Shown piece after piece: positions 12,941 to 22,951 of a stretch of 64,000 nucleotides of DNA (position 1 is its first letter; the number at the start of each line of letters is the position of its first letter). The stretch is from Luscinia megarhynchos (lineage: Eukaryota; Chordata; Aves; Passeriformes; Turdidae). The translations under genes and the position numbers were made by a program. A model generated the notes under the pieces. It did no database searches. It was not told the DNA's origin and worked only from the letters and a program-made list of their open reading frames with translations. The stretch is taken from positions 34,451,406 through 34,515,405 of the forward strand of contig JAPFBE010000002.1 in the NCBI GenBank assembly GCA_034336665.1, in the 5' to 3' direction.

Positions 12941-13489
12941 CCCACATAACAGCAGAAAACTCTGGTGCTGGCCCTGCACTGGGAGAACAAAATTACTAAT
13001 TGCTCATGCAAGTTTAAAATGTCTGAGTGGTCTGACTGTTTTGGCAGTCATGTCCCATCCCCACCTTGTGTACCTAATTCTAGGTGGTGAGATTTTGCTG
13101 CAGGGTCTCAGAGAAGGGTCTTTCTTCTTCCCTGGTGTCTTTTGAAAGACATGCAGTAAAGCACTTTTAAACTCATTGCAGAAAATTGTAAGTGGTGGCT
13201 GAAACGAAGTTTCAACACATCAAATGCCCAGAAAGAAAATGAATACTGTTGAATTGTAGTGTTTATAGGGGTTGCAGCAATGGTTTTATTTTTCAAGGAC
13301 TGTGAATGTTGGCTCATCTGTCTGCTTTCTTAGTCACTGGTTTGTCTATTTATTTGCAAGACACAGTTTTGCAGTTATATCAGGATTAGGTTGGAGGGGG
13401 AAGGAGTTAGTTGGATGGGCTTTTTTGTGTAGTCAGTTTTGAGCCAGGGGGTTGTTCAATTTTTTCCCTTGGGTTTCCGGAGGGTTATA

Positions 13490-13543
13490 TTTGGTGGTGG
13501 TGATTGTTGGCTGTTGTTGCTGATTTGTTGTTGTTATTGTTGG
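13490..13543. repeat. TTG/TGG-rich low-complexity tract
   Basis: Repeated TTG, TGG and GTT trinucleotides (TTGGTGGTGGTGATTG followed by TTGTTGTTGTTATTG) with a few interruptions form a degenerate trinucleotide microsatellite. Confidence 0.75.
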
Positions 13544-15442
13544 CCTTAAAATTATACAATGAAGAATTTTAAATGACTTTAAACTGATTTTGGGTGCATT
13601 AATCTCAACATGATCCAATAAGGCATTAAGAGGTGATGATTTCAGAAGTCCATTTTTGGTTCCTAAAATCTTATACTGAGCTGATTCACAGCGTTTGGGA
13701 CAAGGACTGTATGTACATGTATGTATGTATCACGTATGTGTGTAAATTGGAAACTGATTCCAGGCATCACAGGATACAACCTTTCCCACAGGAGAGAGTG
13801 ATGAATAATTCAGCAGTGGAAAACTATACAATAAGTTCTATAACATCATTGTACAGGCAGACTACCACTGTTCCCCAGTCCAGCATGACAAGTTGCAAAG
13901 ATGTGTGTACAGAAATGCAGGCCAAATAAAAGGGCTAATAGTTTAGTGTTTTCTTAATGTGCTGATTTTTCAGGGCTTAGTTATTGACCAGAGTGATTTA
14001 TTATCCTAAATTTTACCCTTCCCTGGTCTCAACGGATGCTTTTCTTAAATAGAGTTAGAAAAAATTGGGAGGATTGTGTTTGAACGGGTAGAACAATACA
14101 AGTGTAAATACCACTTATTAGAGTCCTAATATAGCTGCTAACATGTAGACAGTTCCTTCTTAGTTTCTTTTATTATCGAAAATGTGATATCTTTTTATAC
14201 CTACATGGATATAAAAGGATTACAGAGGAAGGAAGGAAGGTTATATACATTACAGAGAGATGTTAAGAAATATTTTTTTCCATAAAGGCATATTTTGGCA
14301 TCAAGTTTTATGATGAACTGACATTTTCTGGCAGAGGGAGGAGAGTTTAACTGATCAAAGCATGTCATTAATACTTTCTAAAAATATAGAACCTTATTAA
14401 AGTAAGAGCCATCACTCTGCACAAATATCCAGAAATTTGAGTCTGCCATAGACTAACGTGTTCTATATATCCCAAGGAATTAATCCTTTTCCATCCCAAC
14501 CTGTCTACTGCAGAAAACATGTGAGGATGCCAGGATGATGTAACTCTTAATGCTTCAAATCAACTTTTGAAAAATATGGCTTGGCCTCTTTTTTATATGA
14601 CCATTCCCACTTGAGTGGGTTAGGAGCAAAATGGGAGGGAAAGGTATAGAAATAATAGGCAACCATGCTTTTAAGGAAGGAAAAACTAGAGTCTTTTATA
14701 TCTCAGTGGTACCAACCTGCCAATTAAATTTTAGTAATCCTTTCCTGTATTCCTTCTCCTGCTTCCAAGTAATTTTCTGTAAGTATTGTGCATCTGTGAC
14801 TATAAGGTAGATGTAAAGTTTTGGATGGTTTCTAAGGATTAGCTTCATGTTTACCTGCCATTACATTATCTGCATGGCTCACTAGACTTCTGTCAGCCTG
14901 GTCTGCACTAAAGATGTGTGACTGATGCAGCTGAGCACACAGGCAGGTGACAGGATCAGAGGTGGTAACACAGCAGCAATGATGTTTCCTCCTGCCCTGG
15001 AGCTGGGTAAAGCTGTGCTCACACCTGCAGAGAGGTCATGTGCTCAGATTTCTGCAGTGGGATCATTGGGAGTAGTTCTTTCTAGAGCTTTTTAACATCT
15101 GGAGACATAATTAGCCATAAACTAAATGATCCAGTTAGCCACAAAGAAAGAATTACTTGATTTAATTTTCTTTCTGTGCTCTCCTCTTTTCATTTGTCCT
15201 GCCTTCCCCTGACCCCCTATGGATCCCTATGTGCCTGAATTTCTGTTTTCCCTCTGCTTTAGAATTATATCACCAAGCTGCTGCTTCCACACTCACTGAG
15301 CTCCTGTAGCAGGGAGCATTGATTGTTCAGTGCAGGATATATCTTTACTTTCCTCTTTTGTACTCGGGGTATAGAATGGAGAAAAGGTGTTAAGAGCAAA
15401 GTGTGGTTGGACAGTAGTGAGATCAATTCTTTCATTTGTTGC

Positions 15443-15730
15443 AAGTGTGTTGGTCTCTTCTCCCAAATAACAAGTGCTAGAACAAGAGAAAAAAACCTCA
15501 AGTTGTTCCAGGGGAAGTTTAGTTTGGATATTAGGAAGAATTTCTTAAATTAAGGAGTTGTCAAGTATCGGAACAGACTACTCAGGGAAATGGTTGGGTC
15601 ACCATCTCTGAAGGTATTTAAAAGGTGCCATGTATATGGCACCTATGGACATGGGTTTGTGCTGGGTTGATGGCTGGAATTGAGGGTCTTAGGGATCTTT
15701 TTCAACCTAAATGACTTTAAGATTCTGTGA
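15443..15730 (+). mobile_element. CR1 LINE, 5'-truncated 3' end
   Basis: The sequence follows the end of CR1 ORF2 and its short 3' UTR: 'tggtctcttctcccaaataa', 'tttggatattaggaagaatt', 'gggtcaccatctctgaaggt', 'ttcaacctaaatgactttaa', ending GATTCTGTGA. It begins at the last part of the RT ORF, the usual result of incomplete target-primed reverse transcription. Frame breaks are frequent. A perfect hairpin (15623-15644) has arisen inside it. The 5' limit may lie a few bases either way. Confidence 0.93.
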
Positions 15731-18356
15731 ATATGGTTTGAATATAGTCGCCATGGGATGCTGCAGCTCTCAAGACATGTAGTATAACACAGAGAAGTTT
15801 TTGAAAAATACAGCTGTAAATACTTGCTAAAATCTTTGAAGTTTGAAGTCTGAGATATTCAACTTACCCAAACTTTTCCACAAGAGGAGGAAACATGGAG
15901 ATTTTTACCATGGGTTCAAACTCTTCTTATGTTACATCCTTGTTGACACTTGGACTATTCTTCCTTTGCAATTCAGTTTACAAATCACATATTCGGGAAT
16001 TTGACTGAAATGTCTAAATGGCTGCATTTGTCTGAGTCCTAAGTGACTGAAAATGAGACCTGGAAAAGGAAACTACCAAGTAGGCCTTACTTGGGTAGCA
16101 ACACATAATTGAATATGTTTTCTGCAAGTCCTGCACTCTGTCCTGTCGTTGCAATCAAAGTTGTTATTTGCTTTGAAACAAGCACAAGTCAATCTAGTTC
16201 AAATAGCCTTCTATAATCTCTAACAAAAACAATTATTTCTTTCTATAGCTATTAATCAAGATGTATTTACAGACATTTCTATCTATCATAAAATAATAAA
16301 GATTTTTATATTTATGTCTATTTATCTGTCTCTAAAAACTGTTATCATTAGCCATTTTTTGCTATAAGTGTCATGCATTGGAAAAGTTGTAACAAGTAGC
16401 TTTATTTTACAAAGAGTAGCATAAATATGACCTTATTTTTCATATTAGTTAATTAGCATTATGAAATGCAAAAATGGTGCAGCTGTCCACATATCTTCAG
16501 AGAATTTAGCTCATTTGTATATTTAATCAGACTTAAGACATCAGTTATTTTTCTGTAAATGTTTTTTTAATTTATTTTATTCAATCTGCATAGTTTTGAC
16601 ATGTTAAAAAAGATATCCCCATTCTCCTTATAGTTATTCATTTTTTCAGAATAAAAGTAAAACATTACACAGGAAAAAATAATTTTCCTCTATCCATTTT
16701 CCAAAGAAATAGGGACTTCATTTGTGCAGTTACTGAGGGCTTTCACTAGGCTCTTCAGTCTTGCTTTGAAGTTAGACAATGCTATAATTTGTTGAATCTT
16801 CATATGATATATTGTAGTCAATAAACACTAATAAAATTTATGGGCCTCATGAGAATGATCTGTGCTTGATACGTTTGATAGTTGATTATAGTCAGTTTAA
16901 TAAGTGAGGATAAGTGGAGAGGGGAAAAAATAAGTGATGCAAGGGCCATTATTCATCACCTTCCGTAAGCAGACTGATGCCCAGCCAAGTCTGTGAGTAA
17001 TGGCTGTTCTTGAAGGCAAAAGTTTTTTTTTACTGCTACTCAGTGTTACATGGTGGGGAATATCCCTTTGGCCATTTGAGTTCAGTTGCCCACTGTCTGG
17101 GCATGGAAAGGGTAGCAGAGTGAGAAGAAGAAAAAGCTCTGATGCTGTGAAAACACTGTTCAGCACTAGCCAAAACATTGGTGTGTCATTGACACCACAT
17201 TTAGTCATAAATCTGAAATAGGGCATTCTACAAGCAGCTATGGAGAAGCTAATTCCATCCCAGACCCACTGGAAGAATGTGATTAAAGAACATGTTCTTC
17301 TTAAAATTTAAATACATCTTTGTTCATCTTGTTCCTTCTGCTTTGATTAGCTACTTGGAATGCCTTGTTAAGGTTTCTACCATCCCTTTGGCTCCAGTGA
17401 GCGGAGAAGGATTGCAGTACAAGCTTCTTTTTCACAGAAGTGCAAAGATGGTTTCACATGTTCTGATTATCTTTCTTGTAACTACGTGACCATCTTTTGG
17501 TCCCTGTCCAAATGCTGTGTAACAGCTCTCCATGCTTCTTTGGCAGAATCAAGTGTTTAATGATAAATGCCTAATTTTCCCACAGGACATCTGTCAGTGC
17601 TAAGACAACCCTGTAGTTTAAAGGGAAGGAATCTTAAAGTTAGGAACCTGTTCTGTGAATATGCAGTACTCGATTGTCAATAACGATGAGGAAATAAAGG
17701 GGAAATTCAGAAAAATTTTATCTTAATCCTGTGCAATTAATGTACTTCTACCTGGGCTTGCTTTACCTTTCTGTTTTTCTGTTTGTTTATTTTTGATTTT
17801 GCTTTTGTTTTAATTATCAATCCTGTGAAGAAAATGAAGTTACATTAGAAAATTTAGTCTTTTATAGCACTGGACTTCAAATACTTTCTGCTAATTAAAC
17901 CTTGCCTAAGCTAATAAAACCTTCTGCACACATGTAAGAGCACAATACTCCATTGTGCAGAGAAGGAAACATCCAGTCTTGCAAAAGGTTTTCTCCTATC
18001 TCTTGGTATTGCTGGACATGCAAAGACCTGGATGTTCAGTTTCTCTCTTCTCACTTAGAGAATGTTTGTGAATTCTGTAAATAACAGATGAATAACCTGC
18101 AGATTGAACAATAGTTCAGGCTTTTCAGAATGGATTTAAAGCACCAGGTGCTGATGAAAATATGAGTACATTATGCTTCTACCAGTTGCATAAGTTATGG
18201 TAGCAATATAGTACCAATAATATACTCTTCCTTCCCCCTTTTAATTTTCAGAATACTTTAGACTGTGGAAAAAAAATACTAAACTACTGCTTTTACTTTG
18301 CATGTGTTCTAGGGGGGGGGTTGATTTGACAGTTTTTACCAATAAAAAAATAGCTC
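15731..18356. other. AT-rich non-coding DNA with an enhancer-like patch
   Basis: No gene or transposon is recognised. The segment 16200-16640 is very AT-rich and packed with homeodomain-type TAAT cores, an octamer-like ATGCAAA and a CAGCTG E-box (see findings). A run of nine G sits at 18312-18320. Open frames near 16897-17226 (109 codons, minus) and 17000-17221 (plus) overlap on opposite strands and look like chance. Confidence 0.5.
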
Positions 18357-19160
18357 TTATGGGACTATGCTGCCACCCTTGTGTGTCATGAGCTGATTAG
18401 TAAAGGTTACTAGAAATGCCTCTGCCCATATTAAGGTGCAAATGAGATCATATGCCAGTGATAATAGTATAGGTTTTATTTGATAGTAATTATGAGAGAA
18501 AGAGAGAGATAAAGAAGGAAATAGGAAATAGGTTGAATGGACAGAAAGAGAGTAACAGGCACAGAATAAGGAAAATATGACCACTCTGTGGATCCCAGTG
18601 ATGTTCCCTTGATCCTCTCCAGCTGGTCTTCTTGGTGATGGAAAGTCCCCTCTAAAGATAGAATCCAATGGGCTAATACACACTCAGTCCAGGTCGGAAA
18701 ACGCAGACACCTCCCTGGGTGGGGGGAGTTTGCCTTTGTCTCTTACAACTGGCTCTGGGTTTGTTGCATCACGTGCAGTCGGTCCTGTGGTGCAAGGATT
18801 CAGGAATGAGTCTGGGGAGTGCTTTGGGAGGTCTTTGATGGATTTTAACACCCTCCAGCTGCTTCTCATGTGAATGTCCCGTGGATGTGGCCTGTGGGTC
18901 TGGGGGACTTCACAGCTGGGCCAGTTTTGTGTAAGGAGATAATGGATGTTTTCTGCCTCTGACCAGAGGTTGCCCCCAAAACCTCTTCCCCCGCTCCCAC
19001 CTCCTTTTGGGGGCACTAAACCTGGCTTCTGTGGGCTCTGGTCTCCCCCACCCCAAGCTCAGCCAGGGAAGGATCTCTGCTGTGCTAGGCTTTCTTGAGG
19101 ATGCATTCCTCTCCTTCAGCCTTATTTGTTTCGCCCTAGACCTGAGGTGATTAAACAATT
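18357..19160 (-). mobile_element. Probable solo LTR of an endogenous retrovirus-like element
   Basis: A block clearly GC-richer than its surroundings. Read on the minus strand it has LTR features in order: a GC-rich, probably U3-like part (19130 down to about 18600), a CT-rich stretch (about 18530-18489), an AATAAA signal at 18480-18475, then an AT-rich R/U5-like tail. A TGTG...AACA pair flanked by CCCT (18378 and 18851) could mark termini with a 4-bp target duplication, but that would cover only part of the block, so the ends are unresolved. No gag, pol or env frame is visible. I cannot name the family; an unrelated GC-rich interspersed repeat is the main alternative. Confidence 0.42.
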
Positions 19161-19365
19161 GGCTTGTTCTTTATATTATGAAGGCAGATTAACTTGCAGT
19201 CCAAAGTTCTTCAAGGAGGCTACTGTGCTTGTAGCTTTTTTAAACAGTTTTTCTTATAATGGGCAAAATTTTGCAACATTTAAAGCATGAACCATTTCAG
19301 TCCCTGACAGTATGTTGGGTTGCAGGATGTGCCTTGCTCTGATGCCATCATGGGCCAGCAGCAGT
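19161..19365. other. Short non-coding spacer between LTR-like block and CR1
   Basis: AT-rich sequence with no recognised feature. The far left part of the following CR1 may begin slightly earlier than drawn. Confidence 0.5.
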
Positions 19366-20290
19366 GAGCACTCCTGTGGGATTGGATCACAGATGGTGTC
19401 CCCTGGGGCTCAGTATTAGGGCTATTCCTATTTAATATCTCTATCTGATGACCTGGGTGAGGGGATCAAGGTCACCCTCGGTGAGTTTGCAGATTACATC
19501 GGAGCTGGGTGGGATTGTTGATCTGCTGAAGGGGAGGAAGGCTCTGCAGAGGGAGCTGGACAGGCTGGAACAGTGGGTTGAGGCCAGTTGTGTGATGTGA
19601 AGTGCCAAGGCATTTATGAGGTGAAGTTCCAGGTTCTGCACTTGGGTCACAGCAGCCCTGTGGCAGTTCTACAGGATGGCAGGGTACCTGGAAAGCAGCT
19701 GAGAAGAAAAGGAGCTGGGAGTGCTGGCTGACAGCAGCTGAACATGAGGCAGAGTGTGCCCAGGTGGCCAAGAAGACCAATGGCATCCTGGCTTGAGTCA
19801 GAAACAGTATGGCCAGGAAGACCAGGGCACTGTATCAGTGCTGGTGAGGCTGCATCTCGAATCTTGTGTCCAGTTCTGGGGCCCTCAATACAGGAAAGGC
19901 ATGTGCAGAGAATGGAGCTGGGAAAGGGTCTGGAGCACAAGTCTGATGAGGAGAGGCTGAAGGAGCTGGGGCTGCTAGGCCTGGAGAAAGGGAGGTGACC
20001 GTATTGCTATCTACAACTCGCTAAGTTGGGGCTTGGTCTCTTCTCCTAAGAAGTCATAGGACCAGAGGAAGCAGTCTCAAGTTGCACCAGGGGAGGATTA
20101 TTTTGGATACTAGGAAAGATTTCTTCACCAAGAGATTAGAACAGGCTGCCTGTGTTAGTGCTTGAGTCCCCACAGATGTGGCACTTAAGGATGTGGTTTA
20201 GTGGTGGATTTGAGAGTGCTGAGTTAACAGTTTGACCCAAAGATCTTAAAAGTCTAACCCAACCTGAGATTCTCTGATTCATTTCTATGA
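19366..20290 (+). mobile_element. CR1 LINE, 3' portion with reverse-transcriptase relic
   Basis: The longest contiguous CR1 3' fragment here. At 19391-19447 it reads as a decayed RT motif, GVPWGSVLG (family pattern GVPQGS-LGP), then a stop. Next come the equivalents of the region after the RT active site: 'gagctggacaggctggaaca', 'ttctgcacttgggtcacagc', 'caggtggccaagaagaccaa', 'gtgtccagttctggggccct', and the 3' UTR, ending at a CTGATTC...TTCTATGA terminus. Frameshifts and stops make it inactive. It lies in the same orientation as its neighbours at 15.4 and 21.5 kb but belongs to a different subfamily from the latter. Confidence 0.94.
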
Positions 20291-21497
20291 TCTGTGAGTT
20301 CCAAAAGCAGATATACTTTTAGCAGTTGAGCTTAATATTTTGGTGATAATAGTCCACCAGTTTTTTGGATTCTTTTTCTTCAGCAGCTACATTTGTGATC
20401 ACCTAGTGCACATCTGTAAGTTTTCTATTCTTGCACAGAATGTGAGGAAGTTTACAGGTTGTTGTTGATATTCTCTTTAAATAGTAAGTAAATTAGTCTC
20501 TTAGGAAAGGTGGTAATATGTGGCCCCAGCTAGCTGCTCAGAATCTTTAGTTATGTGTAAGTGTAGGGCTGTGATAAAAATTTGTAGGCCTGTTTATAGA
20601 GAACTAAATTCTCATCCAAGTATTTATGAACTCTTGGGTCTGTTAATGCAGAGTTTGAAATAATGACTGTAAAATATCTCAGCTCCTGCATGGATGTGTT
20701 TAAAAGTGTTCAGTGATAAAGATTTCTGGATAGTTTATAGAGGACAGTTTGAGTGTCAATAAAATTTTTATTAATTTGCATCTATAAGCATTAGATTAGA
20801 CTACATAATTACTTTCTTTTATAAAGCATGTAAAGTCTTTAGACTTAGAGAAAAGTCTTTGGCCTCATTAAGATGGTATGAGGAGATGATGGTAACACCT
20901 CAGCAGCAGAAGCAGCAGGGATGTCTGTGAGGTATACCTGAGGAGTGTGTGGTGACAGGCAAAGGGACTTAAGGGATGGAATGGTGTCTGGGACAAAGCT
21001 CTGTATTAAACTTAATAGCAGATCTCTGAAAAAAGAAGATTCCTCAGGGAAGAGTGTGAAGGCGGGACAGGTGGAGATAAATCCTTCTCCTAATAAATAT
21101 ATGCAGCTTCTGCCAACCTCTGTCTTTGGACGGTAGCATATATGAACCTATGGGTGCAGTGAATCATATTTTAGAGAAGTAAGCAAAACTCAATTTTGCA
21201 TTCTAGTTTGCACTGAGATAGAGAAACTGTGTCAGGGGACATAACAAGTAAAGTGCTAGGGGTGCAGACCATCCCACTTCCAAAATTGCTGTTCTAGAGG
21301 GGTTCTGAGTGCACTTCAGTTGAGATTTGCTCTGTATGGCTGCAGCTGTGCACCATCCTTGTTATATTGGCTGAGAAAAGGATTCTGTGTATGTCTTGAA
21401 TATGTTAATTCAAAATGCAAATAAGACAGGTCATTGATTTGAAATTTTGCATATGAAAAAATATGTGAAAGGAAATGACTTTTATCTTTCTCAGCAG
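20291..21497. other. Unique non-coding DNA between two CR1 copies
   Basis: AT-rich sequence with no recognised gene or repeat. A small CAGCAG-rich patch lies near 20898-20918. Confidence 0.6.
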
Positions 21498-22068
21498 GTT
21501 GAATGAGGTGATTCTGCTCTTCTACTCCAGTCTGGTGAGACCCCACCTGGAATTTTACATCCAGGTCAGGGCCTCAACATGAAAAAAGGCATGGACCCAT
21601 TAGAATGGGCCCAGAGGAGGGCCATGAAGGTGATTACAGAACTGGAACAACTCTCTTTGAAGATAGGCTGATATTTGGGATTGCTCAGTCTGGAGAAGGG
21701 AAGGTTTCAGAGAAACTTGATTTCAGCCTTCCAGTACCTTAACAGGGCTTATTGATAGGAGTACCTTGTCCTGGTACTCCTAGGAGCAAATAGCACTAGG
21801 ACAAGAGGCAATGATTTTAAATTGAAAGATAATAGGTCTAGATTAGATAATAGGAAGAAATTCTTTACTGTGAGGGTGGTGAAGCCCTTAGAATAAGTTT
21901 TCCAGACATGTTGTGGCTGCCCCATCTCTGGAAATATTCGATGCCATGTTGAATGGAGCCTTGGGTAGTCTGATTGAGTGGCATGCCTGCCATTGGTAGG
22001 AGAGTTGGAATTAAAGGATCTTTAAGGTCCCTTCCAACCCAAAGAAGTCTAAGATTCTATGATTCTTA
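21498..22068 (+). mobile_element. CR1 LINE 3' fragment, different subfamily
   Basis: Begins within the end of ORF2 ('gtctggtgagaccccacctg', 'gggcccagaggagggccatg', 'gctcagtctggagaagggaa'), continues 'taggaagaaattctttactg' and 'gttgtggctgccccatctct', and ends 'ggtcccttccaacccaaaga' then GATTCTATGATTC. The 3' UTR differs from the 15.4, 19.4 and 37.6 kb copies, which carry a GGCACTT(A)AGGACATGGTTTAG type; this one has the CATGCCTGCCATTGG type. A 10-bp hairpin at 21756-21782 is not part of the CR1 pattern I know. It is 5'-truncated and non-functional. Confidence 0.94.
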
Positions 22069-22935
22069 GGTGAATTTTGCATATTCCTGATGTAGAATGA
22101 GAGACATAGTTTAAGCATTTACTAGATATGCTGCTCTGTGGTTTCATTTTGCCCTTAGTTTCCAGGAAGAAACACTAAATGCAAATCATTTTTCTTTATT
22201 TGCAATAGGTCAAACTAATTTAGCTAAAGTTCACACCTATCTGCATAGAAGATTATTGTAAACACAATAAAATTCAAAGGTCATTTCTGTGACTGAAAGT
22301 GGATCAAAGGTGCTTTCTGTGCTATTTTAATCCACTTCAGAGCTTTGTAACGAGTTTAGTAAAGGGTGAAAGTCCAAGACTTTCCCTTGTCATTGTCCTT
22401 TATATAACTCTATTAACTATTCACTGGTCTGGCATTATAAGATGTTCAATGGTGAATGAAGGGGAATTTGTCAAGGGGAACTTACTTAGAGTATAACAGC
22501 TCCTGATGTATGCTGATTTTGTTGATACGTTTCATCAGTTGAGCAGTAGCAGCTTAGAAAGCAGAAGTCAATCTCACCCTGATAACGAATTCTTAACACT
22601 TGCAGCCCATTACAAAAGTGAATGCTCATCTTCAGAGTCAGGTTGCACAAGCCCTATGCTTTACATAGTTTCCAAAATAATCCTGAATAACAGACCTGTA
22701 TGTTTGCTCTTAAATTCTTTGCTGATTCTTAAGCAGGAGCATGCCTTACTTGTTCCTGCAAAATGCTAATACTGAGAAATTTTGCTTTTACCTAACAATC
22801 AGAATATTTGCTGTGAAGCTGGTCTAGTCCAACTGGGCCCCTTTGCAGCAATGTAAGTGGAGGCTATTAGGACATGATACTTCTCTTAGGCTTAAGACAT
22901 AAATACACTTGTGAATTGTGAATACGTACAATTTA

Positions 22936-22951
22936 ATTACCTGCAGGTAAT
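22936..22951. other. Perfect 16-bp palindrome ATTACCTGCAGGTAAT
   Basis: The two halves are exact reverse complements. It contains two inverted TACCTG/CAGGTA E2-box sequences of the type bound by ZEB/Snail zinc-finger repressors, flanked by ATTA homeodomain-like cores. Function is not shown by the sequence. Confidence 0.6.

Larger units (their letters stand above)
10632..15442. other. Unique non-coding DNA with simple-sequence patches
   Basis: No gene or known transposon is recognised. Slightly GC-richer patches lie at 10970-11110 and 14885-15060. Short simple repeats are GATAAGGGA-type units at 12902-12940, a TTG/TGG-rich tract at 13490-13543, a TATG-rich tract near 13708-13742 and a GGAA run near 14226-14240. 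Open frames are at most 100 codons and unrelated to known proteins. Confidence 0.6.

Noticed and set aside
18684..19158. Proline- and glycine-rich open frames on the minus strand
   Set aside because: They fall in the GC-rich LTR-like block and reflect its composition; no gag, pol or env-like motif is present.
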